NCBI GenBank assembly: GCA_900547595.1
Contig: URHE01000075.1
Location: forward strand, 1 to 8,862
Length of the DNA: 8,862 nt
DNA from: an uncultured Desulfovibrio sp.
GTDB taxonomy: Bacteria > Desulfobacterota > Desulfovibrionia > Desulfovibrionales > Desulfovibrionaceae
Reading direction: 5' to 3'
Positions 1-5,528 of the stretch are shown one piece after another. The position numbers and the translations under genes are program-made. The notes below the pieces were generated by a model, which made no database searches, was not told where the DNA came from, and saw only the letters and a list, made by a program, of their open reading frames with translations. Numbering within the stretch: position 1 is the stretch's first letter; every line of letters begins with the position of its first letter.

Positions 1-40
1 AGTACCTTCCTTTCTTTTGCTGACAGCCTCCTCCAAATAG

Positions 41-73
41 AACGGCCCGCATCCCCGGCGGGCCGTTTTTTTT
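41..73 (+). terminator. Intrinsic terminator of an upstream gene
   Basis: A perfect 10-bp stem (AACGGCCCGC at 41-50 with GCGGGCCGTT at 58-67) closes a 7-base loop and runs into eight T residues (66-73). This is a classic rho-independent terminator for + strand transcription. The gene it ends lies before the window; no coding sequence can be recognised in bases 1-40. It insulates speB from that gene, so speB should have its own promoter downstream. Confidence 0.9.
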
Positions 74-105
74 CATCCGCTCCCCCTGGCCCGGCGCCCC
101 CGGCA

Positions 106-134
106 TTGCCGTTTCGCGCCGGATGGGAGAGAAT
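106..134 (+). promoter_or_regulatory. Weak candidate sigma-70 promoter for speB-panB
   Basis: TTGCCG (106-111) and GAGAAT (129-134) are separated by 17 bases, and each matches about four of six consensus positions. It lies between the upstream terminator and speB, where a promoter is needed, but the match is poor and such sites arise by chance. Nothing else in 74-178 looks like a better promoter, operator or riboswitch. Confidence 0.25.
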
Positions 135-178
135 GGGGCAGCGGTTCCGCGTGCCGCCCTGTTTCAAGGAGTTTTCGC

Positions 179-1075
179 ATGAGTGACGCGTTCCTCGCCT
201 CCGAATATGCCCCCGCCGCTCCCGGGAAGGCGGCCTTTCACATCATCCCGGCGCCGCTGGAGCGCAGCGTCTCCTACGGCGGCGGCACGGCGGCCGGCCC
301 CGCGGCCATCCTGGCCGCCTCGCAGCAGCTGGAAGCCATGGAAACCGGCATGGCGCCGGGAGAGTCAGGAATTTATACCGCGCCGCCCATCGATGTGTCC
401 GGCCATCCCGAAGCCGTGCTCGGGCGCATCGAGGAGGCCGTGGACAGGGCTGTGGCGGCAGGGGCCATTCCGGTCCTGCTGGGCGGCGAGCACACCGTCA
501 CCCTCGGGGCCTTGCGCGCCCTTGCCCGCCATGCGCGCCACTGCGGCGAGCCCCTCGGCGTGCTCCAGTTCGACGCGCATGCCGACCTGCGCGACGAATA
601 CGGCGGCGACCCGTACTCCCACGCCTGCGTCATGCGCCGGGCCGTGGCCGATCTCGGCCTGCCGCTGGTGCAGTTCGCGGTGCGCGAGATCAGCCGCGAG
701 GAGGTGGAGGTCCGGCGGCGGTACGATGTCACCCACTACGACGCCTATTTTCTCGCCCGGGTGGGCCTGCCCGAACAGCCCCTGCCCGAAGGCTTTCCGC
801 GCCGCATCTATATCAGCTTTGATGTGGACGGCCTGGACCCTTCCCTCATGCCGGCCACGGGGACGCCCTCGCCGGGGGGCCTCACCTGGAAGGAGACCCA
901 GTTCATTCTGGAGCGTTGCGTCAGCGGCCATGAAGTGGCCGGACTGGACGTGGTGGAGCTTGCGCCCATCCCCGGGCTGCACCACGCGGACTACACGGCC
1001 GCGCGGCTCACGCACCTGCTCATGGCTCTGGCCGCCCGCGGCGGTGATACGGGCACACAAGGAGGCGAACAGTGA
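179..1075 (+). CDS. speB: Agmatinase-family ureohydrolase (SpeB)
   Basis: This 298-residue, probably cytosolic enzyme should hydrolyse a guanidino group to urea and an amine, classically agmatine to putrescine in polyamine synthesis. All binuclear-manganese motifs of the arginase/agmatinase fold are present: GGEH (H105), FDAHAD (D132, H134, D136) and SFDVDGLDP (D215, D217), plus E260 and the likely catalytic H148 in YSHACVMRR. Length is normal for the family. The ATG is supported by AAGGAG at 166-171 with 7-base spacing. The last four bases overlap panB. The N-terminal SVSYGGGTAAGP stretch and the SHA-C-VMRR loop differ from the HGTPFRR-type loop of enterobacterial SpeB. The natural substrate might therefore be agmatine or an aminopropyl or carboxyaminopropyl derivative used in alternative spermidine routes. 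The ureohydrolase assignment is firm; the exact substrate is inferred. Confidence 0.88.
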   Translation: MSDAFLASEYAPAAPGKAAFHIIPAPLERSVSYGGGTAAGPAAILAASQQLEAMETGMAPGESGIYTAPPIDVSGHPEAVLGRIEEAVDRAVAAGAIPVLLGGEHTVTLGALRALARHARHCGEPLGVLQFDAHADLRDEYGGDPYSHACVMRRAVADLGLPLVQFAVREISREEVEVRRRYDVTHYDAYFLARVGLPEQPLPEGFPRRIYISFDVDGLDPSLMPATGTPSPGGLTWKETQFILERCVSGHEVAGLDVVELAPIPGLHHADYTAARLTHLLMALAARGGDTGTQGGEQ

Positions 1076-1902
1076 AGACCACAGCATCCGGCTTCAGACA
1101 GGCCAAGGGCGGCAGAAAGCTCACCATGCTCACGGCCTATGACTATACCGTGGCGCATCTCATGGACCAGTGCGGCATCGACGCCCTGCTGGTGGGCGAT
1201 TCCCTCGGCATGGTCATGCTGGGCTATCCCGACACGCTTGCCGTCACCGTGGAGGACATGATCCACCACTGCGCGGCTGTGGCGCGTGGCGCAAGCTCGC
1301 CCCTGATCGTCTGCGACATGCCCTTCATGAGTTCCCAGCGCGGCGTGGACGACACCCTGCGCAACGCCGGGCGCCTCGTCAAGGAAGGCCGCGCCCAGGC
1401 CGTCAAGCTGGAGGGCGGCGCGGACTTCGCCCCGGAGATCCGCGCGCTCGTGCGCGCGTCCATTCCGGTCATGGGGCATCTCGGTCTCACGCCGCAGTCG
1501 GTCAATGCGCTTGGCGGCTACAAGGTGCAGGGAAAGAGCCTCGCCGCGGCGCAAAAGCTGCTGGACGACGCCCGCGCCGTGCAGGACGCCGGGGCCTTCG
1601 CCCTGGTGCTGGAGTGCGTGCCCGCCGCGCTGGCCGCCCGCGTCACAAAGGAGCTGGAGATCCCCACCATCGGCATCGGCGCCGGGCCGGACTGCGACGG
1701 GCAGGTGCTGGTGTGGCAGGACATGCTCGGCATGTTCGACCGTGTGGCGCCCAAATTCGTGCGCCGGTTCGGCGCCGTGGGCGATGCCATGCGCGCGGCG
1801 TTCACCGGCTATGCCGCCGCCGTGCGCGATGGCAGTTTCCCCGCGGCCGAGCACTGCTACTCCATGGAGGACGAACAGCAGGTGCTGGAAAAGCTGTACT
1901 GA
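1072..1902 (+). CDS. panB: 3-methyl-2-oxobutanoate hydroxymethyltransferase (PanB)
   Basis: This cytosolic enzyme of pantothenate and coenzyme A synthesis transfers a hydroxymethyl group from 5,10-methylenetetrahydrofolate to alpha-ketoisovalerate, giving ketopantoate. The 276 residues cover the whole TIM-barrel family: MLTAYDY (19-25), VGDSLGMV (41-48, metal ligand D43), VCDMPFMS (80-87, D82), KLEGG (112-116, K112 and E114), GHLGLTPQ (135-142) and the catalytic-base motif ECVPA (E181), followed by GIGAG (201-205). The GTG start overlaps the speB stop as GTGA, and GGAGG at 1061-1065 sits 6 bases before it. The N-terminus matches the family, so this start is preferred to the internal ATG at residue 19. 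Transcription depends on speB. No clear intrinsic terminator follows, so some readthrough into flhB is possible. Confidence 0.95.
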   Translation: MKTTASGFRQAKGGRKLTMLTAYDYTVAHLMDQCGIDALLVGDSLGMVMLGYPDTLAVTVEDMIHHCAAVARGASSPLIVCDMPFMSSQRGVDDTLRNAGRLVKEGRAQAVKLEGGADFAPEIRALVRASIPVMGHLGLTPQSVNALGGYKVQGKSLAAAQKLLDDARAVQDAGAFALVLECVPAALAARVTKELEIPTIGIGAGPDCDGQVLVWQDMLGMFDRVAPKFVRRFGAVGDAMRAAFTGYAAAVRDGSFPAAEHCYSMEDEQQVLEKLY

Positions 1903-1936
1903 GCGCCAGCGCGCGGAGAGCGGGGCCCCGGCATTC

Positions 1937-1952
1937 TGGCACTCTTCTTGCT
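1937..1952 (+). promoter_or_regulatory. Sigma-54 (RpoN) promoter of flhB-flhA
   Basis: TGGCAC (1937-1942), 5 bases, then TTGCT (1948-1952) matches the sigma-54 consensus TGGCAC-N5-TTGCW at every position. The invariant GG and GC are exactly 10 bases apart. Taking C1951 as -12 predicts transcription starting near 1963, giving a leader of about 57 bases before flhB. It sits in the only sizeable gap between panB and flhB. Transcription would need RpoN and an AAA+ enhancer-binding protein, probably of the FleQ/FlrC type; neither is encoded here. A 10-bp palindrome, CGGGGCCCCG, lies just upstream at 1921-1930. Confidence 0.85.
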
Positions 1953-1966
1953 TTCTCCCTGACGAC

Positions 1967-2002
1967 GTCCCGCGCGGCCCGGGCACACCGGACCGCGCGG
2001 AC
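1967..2002 (+). promoter_or_regulatory. GC-rich hairpin in the flhB leader
   Basis: GTCCCGCGCGG (1967-1977) pairs with CCGCGCGGAC (1993-2002), 10 bp with one bulged C, around a 15-base loop. It falls between the predicted sigma-54 start (about 1963) and the flhB ribosome binding site (GAGGGGGGAG, 2007-2016). It could affect RNA stability or translation of flhB. The structure is visible; the role is inferred. Confidence 0.4.
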
Positions 2003-2019
2003 ATCCGAGGGGGGAGCAG

Positions 2020-3093
2020 ATGTTCGGAGCGCAGAAAGACCCAAGCAGAACGGAACAGGCAACGCCCAAACGCGTCAAGAAGCAGCGCGAGGAGGGCAAT
2101 GTCCCCAAATCCGCCGAACTGGGCAAGGCCGTGAGCCTGACCGGCGGCATGATGGCGCTCTATGTGTGGATCGGTCCCATGAGCGAGGCCATCAAAAACA
2201 TTTTCCGCCGCTTTCTCGTCCACTCCTGGGAGTTCGATCCCAATCCGCAGAACGTCTATATTCTGACGCAGGAGCTCATGCTGGAGCTCTGCAAGATCAT
2301 CATGCCCATCCTGCTCTTCCTGGCCTTTCTGGGCTTTCTCGCCCAGCGTCTTCAGGTGGGCAAGCTCTGGACCACCAAGGTCTTCAAGTTCAAGTGGCAG
2401 CGCTTCAACATCCTCAAGGGGCTCAAGCAGATGATGTTCTCGCCGCAGACGGCGCTGCGCACCATCAAGAGCCTGCTCTTCGCCATCATCCTCTGCCTCA
2501 TCCCCGGCTGGCTCATCTGGCGGGAGCATGAAAACTTCCTGCCCATGTACTATGCCACCACCGAGGGGGTGGCCGCCTACATGCTCCAGATGGCGTTCAA
2601 GCTCACCTGCTACGCGCTCCTCCCCATTCTCGCCATCACGGTATTCGATGTCTGGCAGACGCGCTTCGCCTACAGGGAAGGCATGAAGATGACCAAGGAC
2701 GAGGTCAAGGACGAACGCAAGCAGGCCGAAGGCGACCCGGTCATCAAGAACAAACAACGCCAGAAGATGATGCAGGTGGTGATGCAGCGCATGCTCCAGG
2801 ACGTGCCCAGGGCGGACGTGGTCGTGACCAACCCGACGCATATCGCCGTGGCCCTGCGCTACAATGCCGACGAATTTCCGGCGCCCGTGGTGCTGGCCAA
2901 GGGCGCGGACCACCTGGCCGAGAAAATCAAGGCCGTGGCGCGCGAGCACAATGTGCCCATCCGCGAGAATGTCCCGTTGGCACGAGCTTTGTATAAAGCA
3001 GTGGAAATCGGTGACATGATTCCCGAAGAGCTGTACAAGGCTGTGGCCACCCTGCTGGCGAGCATCTGGAAACTCAAGCCCAGGGCCAACTAG
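2020..3093 (+). CDS. flhB: Flagellar type III export switch protein FlhB
   Basis: FlhB is an inner-membrane part of the flagellar export gate. Self-cleavage of its cytoplasmic domain helps switch the apparatus from rod/hook to filament substrates. The 357 residues include a polar N-terminus with TPKR and REEGNVPKS (16-32), four membrane segments near 34-51, 87-108, 147-167 and 187-209, the conserved EGDP-IK (237-243), and the autocleavage motif NPTH (271-274, cut expected after N271). The C-terminus carries the family block PLARALYKAVEIG (319-331). The ATG at 2020 follows GAGGGGGGAG (2007-2016). It is the first gene after the sigma-54 promoter at 1937 and is followed by flhA after a short gap. 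The usual upstream partners fliP, fliQ and fliR are not here; panB is in that place. Codons 2977-3000 are markedly less GC-rich than the rest of the gene. Confidence 0.97.
   Translation: MFGAQKDPSRTEQATPKRVKKQREEGNVPKSAELGKAVSLTGGMMALYVWIGPMSEAIKNIFRRFLVHSWEFDPNPQNVYILTQELMLELCKIIMPILLFLAFLGFLAQRLQVGKLWTTKVFKFKWQRFNILKGLKQMMFSPQTALRTIKSLLFAIILCLIPGWLIWREHENFLPMYYATTEGVAAYMLQMAFKLTCYALLPILAITVFDVWQTRFAYREGMKMTKDEVKDERKQAEGDPVIKNKQRQKMMQVVMQRMLQDVPRADVVVTNPTHIAVALRYNADEFPAPVVLAKGADHLAEKIKAVAREHNVPIRENVPLARALYKAVEIGDMIPEELYKAVATLLASIWKLKPRAN
2978..2993 (+). promoter_or_regulatory. Intragenic sigma-54-like site in the 3' end of flhB
   Basis: TGGCAC (2978-2983), 5 bases, then TTGTA (2989-2993) matches the sigma-54 consensus except for T instead of C in the -12 dinucleotide. 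Position 2984 is also the preferred G. It lies inside flhB about 165 bases before flhA, in a stretch using TTG, GCA, CGA, GCT, TAT and AAA codons that the surrounding gene avoids. It may be an internal promoter for flhA or a site that binds RpoN without firing. The -12 mismatch lowers confidence. Confidence 0.4.
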
Positions 3094-3158
3094 CGGGAAG
3101 GACGGGAAAACGGGACACGGTGGGGGCCGGCCCGGCAAACCATGGGGGCGTCAGGAAA

Positions 3159-5267
3159 ATGGCAACGACAGGACTTCCGCACTTCGATTACAGCCGTTTT
3201 TCCAAGCACGGCGAACTGGCCCTGGCGGCGGGCGTGGTGGTCATCCTCTTCGTCATGCTGGTGCCGCTGCCGACCTTCTTCATGGACATCATGCTCTGCG
3301 TGAGCATCTCCATTTCCCTGCTCGTCCTGGTGACGACCATGTTCATGAACTCGCCCCTGGAGTTCACCATCTTTCCCTCGCTCCTGCTCATCACCACCCT
3401 TTTGCGGCTGGCGCTCAACGTGGCCTCCACCCGCCTCATCCTGCTCAACGGCGATTCCGGCGTGGAGGCGGCTGGCAGCGTCATCCGCTCCTTCGGCGAA
3501 TTCGTCGTGGGCGGCAGCTATGTGGTGGGCGGCGTCATTTTCATGATCATGTTCATCCTCAACAAGACGGTCATCACCGCGGGCACCACGCGCATCGCCG
3601 AGGTGGCGGCCCGCTTCACCCTGGATGCCATGCCCGGCAAGCAGATGGCCATTGAGGCCGACCTCAACGCCGGCCTCATCGACGAGGACGAAGCCAACGA
3701 CCGCCGCCACGCCCTGCGCAAGGAGGCCGACTTCTACGGCGCCATGGACGGCGCCTGCAAATTCGTTTCCGGCGACGTGAACGCGGGCATGATGATCACC
3801 ATGGTCAACATCATCGGCGGCATCATCATCGGCGTCGTCCAGAAGGACATGGACTGGGGCTCGGCCCTCACCACCTATTCGCTCCTGACCATCGGCGACG
3901 GCCTCGTCTCCACCATCCCGTCGATCATCGTTTCCACGGCCACGGGCCTGCTGGTTTCCCGCGCAGCCTCCGAAGCCAAGATGGGCGAAGAATTTCTGGC
4001 CCAGCTCACCTTCAACAGTCAGGCGCTCAAGATGGTCTCCGGCGTGCTGGTGGTCTTTGCCCTGGTGCCCGGGCTGCCCGCCATCCCCTTCCTCGTGCTG
4101 GCGGTCCTGCTCTTCCTCGTGTCCCGCATCTCCGCCGCCAACGAGGGCGAAAACGCGGCCGACGGCAAGAAGGGCAAGAGCAAGGGCAAGGGCGGCGCCG
4201 CCCCGGCCACGGCCGATACGCCCGAGGAAGTGCAGGCCCTGCTGCCGCTCGACGCCCTGGAGCTCGAAGTGGGCTACGGCCTCATCCCGCTGGTGGACGA
4301 AGAGCAGAGCGGCAACATTCTGGCGCGCATCCGCTCCATCCGGCGGCAGTTCGCCCTGGACATGGGCGTGGTCATCCCGTCGCTCCACCTGCGCGACAAC
4401 CTCCAGCTCAAGCCCGGCCAGTATTCCCTGCTCATCAAGGGCAACCAGGTGGCTTCGGCGGAGATCCTCGTGGACCATTTCCTGGCCATGGACCCCGGCA
4501 ACGTGACCACCCAGATCAGCGGCATCGAAACGCGCGAGCCGGCCTTCAATCTGCCCGCGCTCTGGATACCCGAAAGCCAGCGCGAGGAAGCCATGCTCGC
4601 CGGCTACACCGTGGTGGACCCGGCCACCGTCATCGCCACCCATCTGACCGAGGTATTCAAGCGCCATCTGGCCGACTTCCTCGACCGGCAGGCCGTCCAG
4701 GGGCTCCTCGACACGGTGGCCAAGCACTCGCCCAAGGCCGTGGAGGACCTCGTGCCCGGCACCATCACTCTGGGCGGCGTCCAGAAGGTGCTCCAGCTGC
4801 TCGTGCGGGAAAACGTGAGCATCCGCGACATGCTGACCATCGTGGAGACCCTGGGCGACTTCGGCGGCGGCGTCAAAAATCCGGAAATGCTTGCCGAATA
4901 CGTGCGCGAAAAGCTCTCCCGCTCCATCGTGCGCCCCTATCTCGACAGCCAGGGCGTGCTGCCGGTGCTCACGCTCAACGGCAACGCCGAACGCATGGTC
5001 CAGGAGGGCATCCGCCAGACCGACAACGGCGCGGCCTTCCTCTCGCTCAATCCGGCGGCGGCCCAGCGGCTCATGCAGAACATCGGCGCCGCGGTGGAAA
5101 ATGCGGTCAACACCGACGGCCAGCCCGTCATTCTGACGAGCCCCATGGTCAGGCCGCACCTGGCGCAGCTCATCACCCGCTTCATGCCCACCGTGCCCGT
5201 CATTTCCCAGGCCGAGATCCCGGCGGACATCCGCCTTCAGTCCGTGGGCACCGTGGGCGCCGAGTAG
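3159..5267 (+). CDS. flhA: Flagellar export gate protein FlhA
   Basis: FlhA forms the large inner-membrane export gate ring that couples proton flow to flagellar protein export and docks chaperone-substrate complexes through its cytoplasmic domain. The 702 residues show the FHIPEP family signature around FTIFPSLLLITTLLRLALN (about 69-87), a multi-span N-terminal half, the conserved cytoplasmic loop ending MPGKQMAIEADLNAGLIDED (158-177), a short Lys/Gly/Ala-rich linker (about 335-353) and a full soluble C-terminal domain. I chose the ATG at 3159, which gives MATTGLPHFDYSRF and a usual family length, with AGGA at 3153-3156 and a G run at 3144-3148. An in-frame GTG at 3120 would add 13 residues of unlikely composition. 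It is co-transcribed with flhB and followed by a strong terminator. Confidence 0.95.
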   Translation: MATTGLPHFDYSRFSKHGELALAAGVVVILFVMLVPLPTFFMDIMLCVSISISLLVLVTTMFMNSPLEFTIFPSLLLITTLLRLALNVASTRLILLNGDSGVEAAGSVIRSFGEFVVGGSYVVGGVIFMIMFILNKTVITAGTTRIAEVAARFTLDAMPGKQMAIEADLNAGLIDEDEANDRRHALRKEADFYGAMDGACKFVSGDVNAGMMITMVNIIGGIIIGVVQKDMDWGSALTTYSLLTIGDGLVSTIPSIIVSTATGLLVSRAASEAKMGEEFLAQLTFNSQALKMVSGVLVVFALVPGLPAIPFLVLAVLLFLVSRISAANEGENAADGKKGKSKGKGGAAPATADTPEEVQALLPLDALELEVGYGLIPLVDEEQSGNILARIRSIRRQFALDMGVVIPSLHLRDNLQLKPGQYSLLIKGNQVASAEILVDHFLAMDPGNVTTQISGIETREPAFNLPALWIPESQREEAMLAGYTVVDPATVIATHLTEVFKRHLADFLDRQAVQGLLDTVAKHSPKAVEDLVPGTITLGGVQKVLQLLVRENVSIRDMLTIVETLGDFGGGVKNPEMLAEYVREKLSRSIVRPYLDSQGVLPVLTLNGNAERMVQEGIRQTDNGAAFLSLNPAAAQRLMQNIGAAVENAVNTDGQPVILTSPMVRPHLAQLITRFMPTVPVISQAEIPADIRLQSVGTVGAE

Positions 5268-5292
5268 CGCGGCCCGCATCCCCATGACGCGA

Positions 5293-5326
5293 CCCCGCCA
5301 GCCGGCGTTCCGGCTGGCGGGGTTTT
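5293..5326 (+). terminator. Intrinsic terminator after flhA
   Basis: A perfect 13-bp GC-rich stem (5293-5305 with 5310-5322) closes a CGTT tetraloop and is followed by four T residues (5323-5326). It starts 25 bases after the flhA stop. The T tract is short, but the stem is very stable. It separates the flhB-flhA transcript from flhF, agreeing with a separate promoter at 5437. Confidence 0.85.
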
Positions 5327-5353
5327 GACATCTCCGGGACGGCCCCCCTTTCA

Positions 5354-5404
5354 GGCGGCGCCACGGCCCCGCGCCGCCGCACCCCGGGCGCCGAAGTCCC
5401 GGGG
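5354..5404. repeat. Two adjacent inverted repeats upstream of the flhF promoter
   Basis: GGCGGCGC (5354-5361) and GCGCCGCC (5371-5378) form one dyad. CCCCGGG (5382-5388) and CCCGGGG (5398-5404) form a second. Both have 9-base spacers, and their centres are about 27 bp apart. They lie 33-83 bases before the -24 element of the flhF sigma-54 promoter, where an enhancer-binding protein could bind. The two dyads differ in sequence and the region is very GC-rich, so chance is a real alternative. Confidence 0.3.
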
Positions 5405-5436
5405 GCGCCGGACGGCCGGAAACTTCGGTTTTACAC

Positions 5437-5452
5437 TGGCCCCGTTTTTGCA
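5437..5452 (+). promoter_or_regulatory. Sigma-54 (RpoN) promoter of flhF-flhG-fliA-cheY
   Basis: TGGCCC (5437-5442), 5 bases, then TTGCA (5448-5452) matches the sigma-54 consensus with one change in the -24 block (C for A). GG and GC are exactly 10 bases apart. The predicted start is near 5463, leaving a leader of about 66 bases. The site falls between the flhA terminator and flhF, in an unusually T-rich patch of an otherwise GC-rich gap. This would place fliA under RpoN control. Confidence 0.8.
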
Positions 5453-5494
5453 TATTTTTGGTGTGCCGCCGGAAAACGGACGGCGCCACACACG

Positions 5495-5511
5495 GCGCGG
5501 CCAGGCCGCGC
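5495..5511 (+). promoter_or_regulatory. GC-rich hairpin next to the flhF ribosome binding site
   Basis: GCGCGGC (5495-5501) pairs with GCCGCGC (5505-5511) around a CAG loop. The stem ends 3 bases before the AAAGGA (5515-5520) that serves the flhF ATG. The position resembles that of the hairpin in the flhB leader, and both contain CCGCGCGG. A translational role is inferred only. Confidence 0.35.
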
Positions 5512-5528
5512 GGCAAAGGAAGCGGACC

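Noticed and set aside
87..110. TGGCCC and TTGCC upstream of speB as a sigma-54 promoter
   Set aside because: The GG and GC are 18 bases apart instead of 10, which sigma-54 does not tolerate.
2359..2374. Sigma-54-like site on the - strand inside flhB (TGGTCC-N5-TTGCC)
   Set aside because: Two mismatches fall in the -24 block, the last base departs from consensus, and no gene lies downstream on that strand.
1170..2531. A 453-residue + strand frame crossing panB and flhB
   Set aside because: Its Arg/Ala/Gly-rich translation is out of frame with two clearly recognisable genes.
2994..3020. TAAAG near 2994 as a sigma-28 promoter
   Set aside because: The matching -10 region reads GACATGAT rather than GCCGATAA, which is too weak.
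991..3138. A 715-residue open frame on the - strand
   Set aside because: It lies opposite panB and flhB, is His/Gly/Arg/Leu-rich with no recognisable domain, and is explained by few stop codons on the complement of GC-rich genes.
3120..3158. GTG start extending flhA by 13 residues
   Set aside because: The added sequence is not FlhA-like, and the ATG at 3159 gives a normal N-terminus and length.
5325..5528. Upstream ATG extending flhF by 68 residues
   Set aside because: The extension is Arg/Pro/Ala-rich, begins in the flhA terminator T tract and contains the sigma-54 promoter. The ATG at 5529 has a good ribosome binding site and a standard FlhF N-terminus.
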